The translations under genes were made by a program, and so were the position numbers. Positions 8,223-15,772 of a stretch of 29,135 bases of DNA are shown one piece after another. Numbering within the stretch: position 1 is the first letter of the stretch; each line of letters starts with the position of its first letter. The notes beneath the pieces were generated by a model, which did no database searches, was not told the DNA's origin, and was given only the letters and a program-made list of their open reading frames with translations. This stretch comes from CAYTSA01 sp964440345 (GTDB taxonomy: Bacteria > Desulfobacterota > Desulfovibrionia > Desulfovibrionales > Desulfovibrionaceae): positions 1 to 29,135 of the forward strand of contig CAYTSA010000043.1 of the NCBI GenBank assembly GCA_964440345.1, read 5' to 3'.

Positions 8223-8463
8223 AACCCACCTTTATAATGATGCTATTGTCTTTTTCTTCCCATACAGCAACATATGTTGGCCGTCCTTTTTTCAAATGAC
8301 AATGGCGGCGCTTGACGCCAAGCTTGCCGTAATTCGACCAATTGCCGCGAACAGGGCCATGCTCCTCAATTTCCAAGGCTAGCGCAACAAGTCGCTCTCG
8401 CACTTTTTGCGGCAGCTTTGACGCTTGGTTCGCTGCCTTTTTATGCAGTCTGACTTTCCACAT
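8191..8463 (-). CDS. RelE/HigB-like toxin
   Basis: This is a small basic protein of 90 aa from the ATG at 8463. The N-terminal helix is rich in Lys and Gln (RLHKKAANQASKLP). The C-terminal half has the 'RHCHLKKGRPTYVAVWE' strand pattern and the terminal 'GYAGTHEKAPY' typical of RelE/ParE-superfamily toxins annotated as cytotoxic translational repressors. Family members of the HigB type cleave mRNA on the ribosome; that activity is inferred from similarity. A GTG at 8478 would add five residues, but it lies only 1 nt past the predicted -10 box, so the ATG at 8463 is preferred. That leaves a very short leader with no clear ribosome site. The gene is followed by an overlapping antitoxin gene. 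Confidence 0.82.
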   Translation of the reverse strand: MWKVRLHKKAANQASKLPQKVRERLVALALEIEEHGPVRGNWSNYGKLGVKRRHCHLKKGRPTYVAVWEEKDNSIIIKVGYAGTHEKAPY

Positions 8464-8479
8464 GATTATTCTATTCACT

Positions 8480-8506
8480 AGTATAATAAAGATTGAATCA
8501 GGTCAA
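8480..8506 (-). promoter_or_regulatory. Promoter of the toxin-antitoxin operon with embedded palindrome
   Basis: Read on the minus strand, TTGACC (8501-8506) and TATACT (8480-8485) form -35 and -10 boxes with a 15-bp spacer. The spacer holds the odd palindrome GATT-C-AATC (8491-8499), a candidate operator for the antitoxin. Transcription would start only a few bases before the ATG at 8463. Confidence 0.45.
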
Positions 8507-8522
8507 GTACAGAAATAAATTC

Positions 8523-9824
8523 TCATTCTTCCATTTTTGCAGCTCGCGGCACGGTCAGCAGCACTGCGCCGCCAAGCAGAAACAGCGCCAACACCACGCT
8601 CATGCCTATCCGCTGGCTGCCCGCCAGCCAGGTGACCCAGCCCACAAGCAAAGGCCCCGCAAAGCTGGTCAGCTTTCCGGACATGGCGAAAAGTCCGAAA
8701 AACTGGTTGCGCAGCTCCTCAGGCGCAGTGCGGGCCAGGTAGGACCGGCTGGCCGACTGCACCGGTCCCACGAACAGTCCCAGCACGCAGCCGGCTATCC
8801 AGAACACAGTCTCGCTGTGCGTGGCCAACATGACCGCACCCGGGATCAGCAGCCCGACGAGCGAGAGCAAAATGGTCGGTTTGGGCCCTATCCAATCGTC
8901 CACCCAGGCCATGGCCGCAGCGCCCAGTCCGGCCGTTATGTTCAAGGCCACGCCGAACAGCAGCACCTGGGATTCGCTCATGCCGAACGCGCCGGCGGCA
9001 AATATGCCGCCAAAGGCAAAGGTTGTTGTCAACCCGTCGTTGTAGAGCATGCGGGCGATGAGAAACCGCACGATGTGCGCATAGCGCCGGACATTGCGCA
9101 AAGAGCCGCGCAGTTGGGCCAAGCCCTGACGGACTGATTCGCGCAGCTTGGCGCCTGTGGCTGGCGCATCCGGGGTGAACAGAAACAGTGGCGCGGCAAA
9201 CAACAGATACCATGCGCCAGAAAGCAGACACGTAGCCCGCACGTGCATGGCCGACTCCCGCGGCAGCGTGATAAGCGCGTTTTCACCTACCAGCAGGAAG
9301 AGGCAGCTGAGCAAGCAACCCAGCCCGCCCACATAGCCTGCAGCCCAGCCCCAGCCAGACCAGCGGCCCATATACGAAGACGGAACCAGGTCCGGCAGCA
9401 TGGCGTTGTAGAATATTTGTGAGTACTCACTGCCAATGATCCCCAGAGCGGCAAAGCCCAGGGCCAGCGCAACATACGTCTGGTCCGGCTGGACAAACCA
9501 CAAGCCCAGCGTGGCCGCCACGCACAGCAGCGTGAACGCCAGAAGCCAAGGCTTGCGCCGGCCCATGCGGTCGGCGGCGGCGCCCAGCACGGGGCCGCCC
9601 AGAGCTATGGCCAGGCTGGACAGGCCGACCATGTTGCCCCACAAGGCTGTGCCGGCAGTGGGGTCTGCAGCCACAGCCTTGGCAAAGTACGCAGGGAAAA
9701 TAAAGGTCTGTACAGGTGTGGCAAAGCCGTTGTTGGCTGCGTCATAGAAGGCCCATGCGGCCATTTGCTTCCGGGTGGCTTTGGGCCGGGCCGGCGCGGC
9801 GTGTAGATCAGAAGAGTGGCGCAT
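8523..9824 (-). CDS. MFS transporter of the Atg22/UMF1 type
   Basis: This is a 433-aa inner-membrane protein with about twelve hydrophobic segments. Diagnostic features are the N-terminal 'WAFYDAANNGFATPV' helix, the loop 'ADRMGRRKPWL' (about residues 84-94) that carries the MFS motif-A pattern, and a C-terminal half with 'DDWIGPKPTILLSL' and 'GPVQSASRSYLARTAP'. These resemble the Atg22/UMF1-like MFS family, whose eukaryotic members export amino acids from the vacuole. The bacterial substrate is unknown. The gene follows rpmB on the same strand but is separated from it by a strong terminator, so it probably has its own weak promoter in the short space before 9824. The start has no strong ribosome site; an in-frame Met at residue 21 is an alternative. 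Confidence 0.85.
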   Translation of the reverse strand: MRHSSDLHAAPARPKATRKQMAAWAFYDAANNGFATPVQTFIFPAYFAKAVAADPTAGTALWGNMVGLSSLAIALGGPVLGAAADRMGRRKPWLLAFTLLCVAATLGLWFVQPDQTYVALALGFAALGIIGSEYSQIFYNAMLPDLVPSSYMGRWSGWGWAAGYVGGLGCLLSCLFLLVGENALITLPRESAMHVRATCLLSGAWYLLFAAPLFLFTPDAPATGAKLRESVRQGLAQLRGSLRNVRRYAHIVRFLIARMLYNDGLTTTFAFGGIFAAGAFGMSESQVLLFGVALNITAGLGAAAMAWVDDWIGPKPTILLSLVGLLIPGAVMLATHSETVFWIAGCVLGLFVGPVQSASRSYLARTAPEELRNQFFGLFAMSGKLTSFAGPLLVGWVTWLAGSQRIGMSVVLALFLLGGAVLLTVPRAAKMEE

Positions 9825-9854
9825 GCGGCATTGTTACACCATATTGAGCGCGCG

Positions 9855-9895
9855 TAAAAGCGAAACGGCGGCCCTTCTCGAAAGAAAGGCCGCCG
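9855..9895 (-). terminator. Rho-independent terminator of rpmB
   Basis: On the minus strand, CGGCGGCC (9888-9895) pairs perfectly with GGCCGCCG (9866-9873) over a 14-nt loop. The stem is followed by an interrupted T-rich tract (TTTCGCTTTT, read from 9865 down). It lies 41 bp beyond the rpmB stop and ends that transcript before the MFS gene. Confidence 0.75.
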
Positions 9896-9935
9896 CTCCA
9901 GGGGGTCTGCCGATATATTCACTCAAAAAAAATTG

Positions 9936-10151
9936 TTACGCTGCAGCCTTGGGCCGGGCGGCGGGCTTGACCACCTTGCCAGAGCGCAGGCAGCGGGTGC
10001 AGACGCTGATTTTTTTCACCTCGCCGGAAGGCAGCTGGTGACGCACCGATTGCAGGTTCGGCAGGAACCGGCGCTTAGTTTTGTTGTTGGCGTGGGAGAC
10101 GTTGTTCCCTACCTGGGGCCTTTTGCCGCAGCAATCGCACACCTTGCTCAT
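9936..10151 (-). CDS. rpmB: Ribosomal protein L28 (bL28)
   Basis: This 71-aa large-subunit ribosomal protein carries the hallmark N terminus 'MSKVCDCCGK', then 'GNNVSHANNKTKRRFLPNLQ', and the 'KKISVCTRCLRSGKV' segment. Cys5 and Cys8 with Cys51 and Cys54 make the zinc-binding (C+) form. The Ala- and Lys-rich tail is slightly longer than in minimal homologues. AAGGAG precedes the ATG with normal spacing. It is transcribed divergently from yceD and rpmF, so two ribosomal-protein genes flank the same intergenic region. The upstream leader contains two stable hairpins. Confidence 0.97.
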   Translation of the reverse strand: MSKVCDCCGKRPQVGNNVSHANNKTKRRFLPNLQSVRHQLPSGEVKKISVCTRCLRSGKVVKPAARPKAAA

Positions 10152-10191
10152 CTCTCAATTCTCCTTATACTGGCAGTACGCCTGGCGGGCC

Positions 10192-10263
10192 GCCTTTGTG
10201 CAAAGGCCTTGACCTGGGCGCGAATCATTGCGAATCTCCACTGGCTAGCGCGGCGCACCGCGC
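10192..10263 (-). other. Two leader hairpins upstream of rpmB
   Basis: In the 216-bp divergent gap, GCCTTT (10192-10197) pairs with AAAGGC (10202-10207) over a 4-nt loop. GCGCGG (10248-10253) pairs with CCGCGC (10258-10263), also over 4 nt. Both would lie in the rpmB 5' leader. They may be regulatory mRNA structures, as often found ahead of ribosomal-protein genes, but no specific motif is recognised. Confidence 0.3.
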
Positions 10264-10317
10264 GACCGAGAAAGGAGTTCTTACCTGTCCCGAAGTAAAA
10301 ATGCAAGTCTTTTTTTC

Positions 10318-10345
10318 TTGACAATGCAATCCCAACCCATATAAC
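10318..10345 (+). promoter_or_regulatory. Sigma70-type promoter of the yceD-rpmF-plsX operon
   Basis: A perfect TTGACA -35 box (10318-10323), a 16-bp spacer and TATAAC as -10 (10340-10345, five of six consensus bases) lie just upstream of yceD. A T-run precedes the -35. This is the best promoter in the window and probably drives the long downstream array. Confidence 0.75.
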
Positions 10346-10367
10346 TAAACCCGTCTGCGAGGTGAGC

Positions 10368-10925
10368 ATGTCTGCTGTCTGGACGCCCCTGAGGGACATC
10401 CCGGCTCATGGCCGGGAATTTTCATTTAATGACGCGGAGTTCTGGAAAGAACGGTTGCAAGAATTCCACGTCAGCGTAAGCGACGCCGGCTTGTTGCGCG
10501 CAGATGTGAATCTGCTGCCGCAGTCTGACGGCGTACTGGTGAGCGGCCGGTTGTCCGGAGAGTTGACTGCGCCCTGCGACCGGTGCGCGGAAAAAGCCGC
10601 CATTAAACTCGACGCCGGGTTTGAAGAGTTCGAGCCCTATCCGGACGCAGACCAAGCGCAGCAACCGGACGACAGCGAGGCAGAGAAACCGGAACCCACG
10701 TTTATCCGTCAGACAAAAGCCGGGTATGAACTGGACGTGGCCGGCTTGGTGTGGGAACAATTTGTGCTGGCTTTGCCGGTAAAGCCGCTGTGCAAGGAGT
10801 CCTGCCGTGGGCTGTGCCCCCTGTGCGGCGCCAATATGAACACAACCCCTTGCAGCTGCTATACTGAAGAACTGGACCCGCGCATGGCTCCCTTACGGGG
10901 GATCAAAGTAGCGCGGAAACAATAA
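10368..10925 (+). CDS. yceD: YceD/DUF177 family metal-binding protein
   Basis: This is a 185-aa protein of the DUF177/YceD family, which nearly always precedes rpmF. Bacterial members are linked to 23S rRNA accumulation and plant relatives to 23S rRNA processing. The central 'LTAPCDRCAEK' gives the first Cys pair (Cys70 and Cys73). A C-terminal Cys cluster follows (Cys142, 146, 150, 153, 162 and 164), including 'CRGLCPLCG', the usual terminal signature. An acidic stretch at about 85-108 lies between them. The ATG at 10368 is preceded by GAGGTG; an in-frame GTG at 10362 is part of that ribosome site. It sits directly downstream of the strong promoter and 38 bp before rpmF. Confidence 0.88.
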   Translation: MSAVWTPLRDIPAHGREFSFNDAEFWKERLQEFHVSVSDAGLLRADVNLLPQSDGVLVSGRLSGELTAPCDRCAEKAAIKLDAGFEEFEPYPDADQAQQPDDSEAEKPEPTFIRQTKAGYELDVAGLVWEQFVLALPVKPLCKESCRGLCPLCGANMNTTPCSCYTEELDPRMAPLRGIKVARKQ

Positions 10926-10963
10926 CCTTAATATATGCGTTTGCAAAACACGAGGATAGTGAA

Positions 10964-11143
10964 ATGGCTGTACCCAGAAAAAAGACATCCAAATCTAAAA
11001 AGAACATGCGCCGGGCTCATCTGCGCACCCCGGCTCCCACAGTGGTGTACTGTGAATGCGGCGAGCCGTCCTTGCCCCACCGCGTGTGCGACAGTTGCGG
11101 CCAGTACAAAGGACGTCAGTTTCTGACCACTGCCGATGCCTGA
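10964..11143 (+). CDS. rpmF: Ribosomal protein L32 (bL32)
   Basis: This is a 59-aa large-subunit protein with the invariant start 'MAVPRKKTSKSKKNMRRAHL'. It carries the zinc-binding Cys set Cys30-x-Cys32 and Cys43-x2-Cys46. GAGGA lies 7 nt upstream of the ATG. The last 8 bp overlap the plsX start, giving the widespread yceD-rpmF-plsX order that links ribosome and membrane-lipid synthesis. Confidence 0.97.
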   Translation: MAVPRKKTSKSKKNMRRAHLRTPAPTVVYCECGEPSLPHRVCDSCGQYKGRQFLTTADA

Positions 11144-12191
11144 TGTGACGCAGTCTGCGGCCGTTACCGTGGCCGTGGACGCCATGGGGGGGGACATTGG
11201 CCCCTCCGCCATCGTCCCTGGAGCCTTGGCCAGCGCCAGAGAGTACGGACACAAGCTCATTCTGGTCGGCGACCAGGGGGCTATCCAGGCAGAACTGGAT
11301 AAAGCGGCCAAGCACGGCAACGATGTGGAGGTGGTTCACGCTAGCCAAGTGGCTGGCATGGACGAAAAACCCTCTGACGTGTTGCGGCGCAAAAAGGATT
11401 CGTCCATCCAGGTAGCCTGCCGGCTAGTAAAAGAAGGCAGAGCCCAAGGCGTTGTCAGCGCTGGCAACTCTGGCGCCACCGTGGCCTGCGGCATGTTCAT
11501 CCTGGGTCGCATCAAAGGTGTGGAGCGCCCGGCCCTGGCTTCCATGCTGCCTTCAGAAAAAGGCCGCGTGGTGCTCATAGACGCCGGCGCCAACGTGGAC
11601 TCCAAGCCGCACCATCTGTTCCAGTTCGGGCTTATGGCTGAAGTCTTTGCCCGCGACGTCCTGGAGCGGCCGCAACCCAAGATCGGCCTGCTCTCCATCG
11701 GCGAGGAACAAGGCAAGGGCAACACCCAGGTCCGCGAAGCGTATGCACTCTTTTCCCAAGCCGGCATGCCGAATTTTGTGGGCAATGTGGAAGGCCGGGA
11801 CATCTTTGCAGGCGAGGTGGATATCGTGGTCTGTGACGGTTTTGTGGGCAACGTAGCCTTGAAGCTCTCAGAAGGGCTGGGCGCGTCGCTGGCCCGCATT
11901 CTGAAGCGCCACCTGAAAACCGGGCTTTCCCGGGTGGGCGCGCTGCTTTCCTGGGGGGCGCTGCGGCGATTCGCCAGCTATGTGGACTACGCAGAATACG
12001 GAGGCGCCCCGCTGCTGGGCCTCAAAGGCATTGTGCTGGTCACTCACGGCGCGTCAAACAGCCGGGCCATCCACTCAGCGGTGAACATGGCGGCTGCATT
12101 CATCAAAAACAAGGCCAATGACCACTTGGTGGAAAAACTCTCCGCCAACGAAAACATGCTCCGGTTCGCCAAATCATCCGACAATAAATAG
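11136..12191 (+). CDS. plsX: Phosphate acyltransferase PlsX
   Basis: This is a 351-aa enzyme that converts acyl-ACP and phosphate to acyl-phosphate for PlsY-dependent phospholipid synthesis; it acts peripherally at the inner membrane. The family start 'VAVDAMGGDIGPSAIVPGAL' is present. Other family segments are 'SAGNSGATVACG', 'LIDAGANVDSKPHHLFQFG', 'LLSIGEEQGKGN', 'VVCDGFVGNVALKLSEG' and 'GAPLLGLKGIVLVTHG'. Its length is normal. It overlaps rpmF by 8 bp and has no separate ribosome site, so it is probably translationally coupled. Confidence 0.97.
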   Translation: MPDVTQSAAVTVAVDAMGGDIGPSAIVPGALASAREYGHKLILVGDQGAIQAELDKAAKHGNDVEVVHASQVAGMDEKPSDVLRRKKDSSIQVACRLVKEGRAQGVVSAGNSGATVACGMFILGRIKGVERPALASMLPSEKGRVVLIDAGANVDSKPHHLFQFGLMAEVFARDVLERPQPKIGLLSIGEEQGKGNTQVREAYALFSQAGMPNFVGNVEGRDIFAGEVDIVVCDGFVGNVALKLSEGLGASLARILKRHLKTGLSRVGALLSWGALRRFASYVDYAEYGGAPLLGLKGIVLVTHGASNSRAIHSAVNMAAAFIKNKANDHLVEKLSANENMLRFAKSSDNK

Positions 12192-12250
12192 TCAGTCAAT
12201 GTGCGCGCGCCCGCGAGACCACGGCGCGGCGCATGAGCAAGGTTGCCAAC

Positions 12251-13252
12251 ATGACACACCGGTCACACATTCTCGGCCTCGGATATTACGTTCCCCCCAA
12301 AGTCCTTTCTAACGCCGACCTTGAGCAGATGGTGGACACCAACGATGAATGGATCACCACCCGCACCGGCATCCAGGAACGCCGCATAGCCGATACGGAG
12401 ACGACGACCTCCGACCTGGCGTTGGCGGCGGCTCGCAACGCCCTGGCCGACGCCGGCCTGGCCCCGGAGGATTTGACGCACATCCTCCTCCCTACTTTGA
12501 CGCCGGACTACGTCTGCCCCTCTGCCGCCTGCATGCTGGCGGAAAAACTCGGTTTGCGGGGCCTGACCGCCATGGACGTCAACGCAGCCTGCTCCGGTTT
12601 TCTTTATTCGCTGCAAACCGCCCGGGCCTTCACCGCGCTTGATCCCGAGGCCGTCGTTCTGGCTGTTCCCGCGGAAGTGCTCTCCTCCCGGGTCAACTGG
12701 AAAGACCGGGCCACTTGCGTGCTGTTTGGCGACGGCGCCGGCGCCGCTGTCATCGGCGGCGCTGTTCGGGGCCCAGGAAAAGCGGAAATTCTGGATTTGC
12801 AGCTGGCCAGCGACGGCTCCCTGGCTGAACTATTGACCATCCGCGGTGGCGGCTCCAAACGCCGCTACGAACTGGGCGACGAGGTGCGCAGCGATTTTTT
12901 TGTGGAAATGACCGGACAAGAAGTCTTCAAAAACGCCGTGCGCAACATGGAGTCCATTTCCCGAAAAGTGCTGGACGACAACAACCTGGCTGTGGACGAC
13001 GTGGACGTGTTCATTCCGCACCAGGCCAACCTGCGCATTGTCGAAGCCGTTGGCAAAAAACTGGGCCTGCCTAGAAAAAAAGTTTTCGTCAACGTGAACC
13101 GCTACGGCAACACCTCTGCCGCAGCCGTGCCCATCGCCCTGGCGGAGGCTTATGAAACCGGCGTGGTAAAACCCGGCCAGACTGTTCTTATCACCAGCTT
13201 TGGCGCTGGCTTTACCTGGGGCTGCGGCCTACTCCGCTTCGCCAAAGCCTGA
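12251..13252 (+). CDS. fabH: Beta-ketoacyl-ACP synthase III (FabH)
   Basis: This is a 333-aa enzyme that condenses acetyl-CoA (or another short acyl-CoA) with malonyl-ACP to start fatty-acid synthesis. The catalytic triad is clear: Cys114 in NAACSGF, His257 in PHQANLRI and Asn287 in NRYGNTSAAA. The 'DEWITTRTGI' segment is typical of the N-terminal half. I chose the ATG at 12251 because AAGG lies 8 nt upstream and the product matches the usual start; the in-frame ATG at 12233 adds six residues and lacks a ribosome site. It follows plsX by 59 bp in the fatty-acid operon. Confidence 0.95.
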   Translation: MTHRSHILGLGYYVPPKVLSNADLEQMVDTNDEWITTRTGIQERRIADTETTTSDLALAAARNALADAGLAPEDLTHILLPTLTPDYVCPSAACMLAEKLGLRGLTAMDVNAACSGFLYSLQTARAFTALDPEAVVLAVPAEVLSSRVNWKDRATCVLFGDGAGAAVIGGAVRGPGKAEILDLQLASDGSLAELLTIRGGGSKRRYELGDEVRSDFFVEMTGQEVFKNAVRNMESISRKVLDDNNLAVDDVDVFIPHQANLRIVEAVGKKLGLPRKKVFVNVNRYGNTSAAAVPIALAEAYETGVVKPGQTVLITSFGAGFTWGCGLLRFAKA

Positions 13253-13338
13253 ACAGACGCGGACTGAAAGGGCAATTGCAGAACAGCCTCTTTTACGGTA
13301 GGTAAACCCACCCATTTTTACCCAAGGATACTTCTTTC

Positions 13339-14082
13339 ATGAGCGAACTCATTTCCACCGCCCTGGTCACCGGCGGCTCCCGCGGCATAGGCAAATCCAT
13401 CGCCCAGCGACTGGCCGCAGACGGTTTGCAGGTCTATTTCACTTACGTCAGCCGGCCGGAGGCAGCCGCCGCAACCGTGCAGGAAATCCAGGCCGCCGGA
13501 GGCGCCGCCACAGCCTTTCAGCTGGACTCCAGCGATTCCAAATCCGTGGCTGACTTCTTTGCTTCCGAAATCAAGGGCAAGGTCCAGCTGGACGCGCTGG
13601 TCAACAACGCCGGCGTCACCAAGGACGGCTTGATCATGCGCATGAAGGACGAGGACTTTGACCTCGTCTTGCAGATAAATCTGAAAGGCGCCTTTGTCTG
13701 CCTGCGCGAGGCAAGCAAGATCATGACCAAACAGCGCAAAGGCGCCATCGTGAACATCGGCTCCGTGGTCGGACTGATGGGCAACGCCGGCCAGGCCAAC
13801 TACGTAGCCGCCAAAGCCGGCCTGGTGGGACTGACCAAAAGCGCCGCCAAGGAGCTGGCAGCCCGCAACATTACCGTGAACTGCGTGGCCCCTGGCTTTA
13901 TCGACACCGACATGACCCAGGCTCTGCCTGATGAAGCAAAAACTGCATATTTGGAACACATTCCCCTGAAGCGGTTCGGAACTGCGGAAGACGTGGCTGA
14001 AGCCGTGGCCTTTCTGGTCTCGGACAAGGCCGGCTATGTCACCGGACAGGTCCTTTCCGTGAATGGCGGCATGTACATGTAA
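13339..14082 (+). CDS. fabG: 3-oxoacyl-ACP reductase (FabG)
   Basis: This is a 247-aa NADPH-dependent short-chain dehydrogenase that reduces 3-ketoacyl-ACP in each elongation cycle. Visible features are the cofactor motif TGGSRGIG (11-18), NNAG (89-92) and the catalytic tetrad Asn114, Ser142, Tyr155 and Lys159. The end, 'GYVTGQVLSVNGGMYM', is typical. AAGGA lies 10 nt before the ATG. It sits between fabH and acpP, as in many operons. The 86-bp gap after fabH holds no convincing promoter. Confidence 0.97.
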   Translation: MSELISTALVTGGSRGIGKSIAQRLAADGLQVYFTYVSRPEAAAATVQEIQAAGGAATAFQLDSSDSKSVADFFASEIKGKVQLDALVNNAGVTKDGLIMRMKDEDFDLVLQINLKGAFVCLREASKIMTKQRKGAIVNIGSVVGLMGNAGQANYVAAKAGLVGLTKSAAKELAARNITVNCVAPGFIDTDMTQALPDEAKTAYLEHIPLKRFGTAEDVAEAVAFLVSDKAGYVTGQVLSVNGGMYM

Positions 14083-14147
14083 TTTTCACTCCGGAGTCTG
14101 AAACCCGTATTCCAGCAACCACTCAACACACCTCAATGGAGGACGAC

Positions 14148-14378
14148 ATGTCTGTGGAAGAAAAAGTAAAAAATATTATTGTTGAACAGCTCGGTGTTTC
14201 TGCTGACGAAGTAAAGCCCGACGCTTCTTTTGTTGACGATCTGGGAGCCGACTCCCTGGACCTGACGGAACTGATCATGGCCATGGAAGAAGAATTTGGC
14301 GTGGAAATCGACGACGACGACGCGCAGAAAATTCTCAAGGTCAAAGACGCCGTCACTTACGTTGAATCCAAGCAGTAA
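14148..14378 (+). CDS. acpP: Acyl carrier protein
   Basis: This is a 76-aa acidic carrier protein. Ser36 in the DSL motif (LGADSLDL) receives 4'-phosphopantetheine. The fold-defining pattern, 'VEEKVKNIIVEQLGV' for helix I and 'LIMAMEEEFGVEI' after the DSL, is intact. GGAGG is 5 nt upstream of the ATG at 14148; an in-frame ATG at 14136 overlaps that ribosome site and is rejected. It carries all intermediates handled by the neighbouring Fab enzymes. Confidence 0.97.
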   Translation: MSVEEKVKNIIVEQLGVSADEVKPDASFVDDLGADSLDLTELIMAMEEEFGVEIDDDDAQKILKVKDAVTYVESKQ

Positions 14379-14404
14379 CAGCGCGTTACATACAGACATG
14401 CCGG

Positions 14405-14430
14405 GCGTTCCGCTCACCGGGGCGGAGCGC
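14405..14430 (+). other. Hairpin between acpP and fabF
   Basis: GCGTTCCGC (14405-14413) pairs with GCGGAGCGC (14422-14430), with one G-U, over an 8-nt loop in the 126-bp gap after acpP. No U-run follows, so it is not a classical terminator. It could attenuate read-through or protect the abundant acpP message. Confidence 0.35.
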
Positions 14431-14504
14431 TCGCTGTATTGCGCGCCTTGACGCGGCGACGCTTTGGCGCCGCCAACCATCAGCTTTCGCAACAAGGACG
14501 CATT

Positions 14505-15755
14505 ATGATAGGATACAGGGTTGTCGTGACCGGTCTGGCCACTGTGAACCCGCTGGGTCTGGACTTGGAATCCAGCTGGCAGAACCTGCTTGCTGGCAAG
14601 TCCGGCATCAGCCCCATCACCGCCTACGACCTGGAGCAGTACCCTACCCCCACCACTATTGCTGGGGAAGTCAAAAACTTTGAGCCCGAAAAGTACATCC
14701 CCATGAAGCAGGCCCGGCGCATGGAGCGGTTCACCCAATTTGCCGTGGCCTGCAACCAGATGCTTCTGCAGCACGCAAACTGGGAGTCGTTCGACGGCGA
14801 GGAAGAAAACGTGGGCTGCATTCTGGGGTGCGGACTGGGCGGACTGGAAACCATCGAGGACAACCACGCCAAGTTGGTGAACGACGGCCCGCGGCGGGTC
14901 TCTCCCTTCATGATCCCGATCATCATCTCCAACATGGCCACCGGCCAGGTTTCCATTTTCAGCAAGGTCCGGGGCCCGAACTATGTGACCACCTCGGCTT
15001 GCGCCTCGGCCCTGCACGGCATTGGCGCGGCTTTTTCGGAGATAAAACTGGGCCGGGCCCAGGCCATGATAACCGGCGGCGTGGAGTCCACCATGACGCC
15101 TTTGGCCATCTCCGGCTTCAGCACCATGAAGGCCCTCTCCCGCCGCAACGAAGAGCCCGAACGCGCCTCCCGGCCCTTTGACAAGGACCGCGACGGCTTT
15201 GTCATGGGCGAAGGCTGCGGCATGCTGATGCTGGAATCCCTGGAGCACGCCCAGTCCCGCGGCGCCAACATCCTGGCTGAAGTCGCAGGCTACGGCGCCT
15301 CGGCCGACGCCTACCACATGACCGCTCCGCCAGAAGACGGCCGCGGCATGGCCCTGGCGATGAAAGCCGCTTTGCGAGAAGCGGAAATGGCCCCGGAAGA
15401 GCTGGACCACATCAACGCCCACGGCACCTCCACCCCGTTGAACGACCTGTGCGAAACCCGGGCCATCAAATCCGTGTTCGGCGGTCACGCCTCCAAGCTG
15501 CCCATATCCGCTAATAAGTCTATGATCGGCCACCTACTGGGCGCCGCCGGCGGCGTTGAGTCTGTGTTCAGCGTCATGTCCCTGATCCACGGCAAGCTGC
15601 CTGGCACCATCAACTACGAAAACCCTGACCCCGAATGCGACCTGAACTACCTGGGCGACGGAACCCGTGACCAGGACATCAGCTCCGTGCTCTGCAATTC
15701 CTTTGGTTTCGGCGGCGCCAACGCCTGTATTTTATTTAAAAAATTCGAGAAATGA
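14505..15755 (+). CDS. fabF: Beta-ketoacyl-ACP synthase II (FabF)
   Basis: This is a 416-aa condensing enzyme that extends acyl-ACP with malonyl-ACP. The catalytic residues are Cys166 in TTSACASAL, His306 in NAHGTSTP and His343 in SMIGHLLGAAGG, the Cys-His-His set of FabF/FabB. The N terminus 'VVVTGLATVNPLG' and the end 'NSFGFGGANACILFKK' are standard. The ATG at 14505 has AAGGA 6 nt upstream. It is followed by glyA 17 bp after its stop. Confidence 0.97.
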   Translation: MIGYRVVVTGLATVNPLGLDLESSWQNLLAGKSGISPITAYDLEQYPTPTTIAGEVKNFEPEKYIPMKQARRMERFTQFAVACNQMLLQHANWESFDGEEENVGCILGCGLGGLETIEDNHAKLVNDGPRRVSPFMIPIIISNMATGQVSIFSKVRGPNYVTTSACASALHGIGAAFSEIKLGRAQAMITGGVESTMTPLAISGFSTMKALSRRNEEPERASRPFDKDRDGFVMGEGCGMLMLESLEHAQSRGANILAEVAGYGASADAYHMTAPPEDGRGMALAMKAALREAEMAPEELDHINAHGTSTPLNDLCETRAIKSVFGGHASKLPISANKSMIGHLLGAAGGVESVFSVMSLIHGKLPGTINYENPDPECDLNYLGDGTRDQDISSVLCNSFGFGGANACILFKKFEK

Positions 15756-15772
15756 CAAGGATTGTCCACGCC

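Noticed and set aside
14133..15533. Long open frame (466 codons) on the minus strand opposite acpP and fabF
   Set aside because: It mirrors high-GC codon positions of fabF; the translation is low-complexity Gly/His/Val-rich with no family pattern, and the plus strand has complete catalytic motifs.
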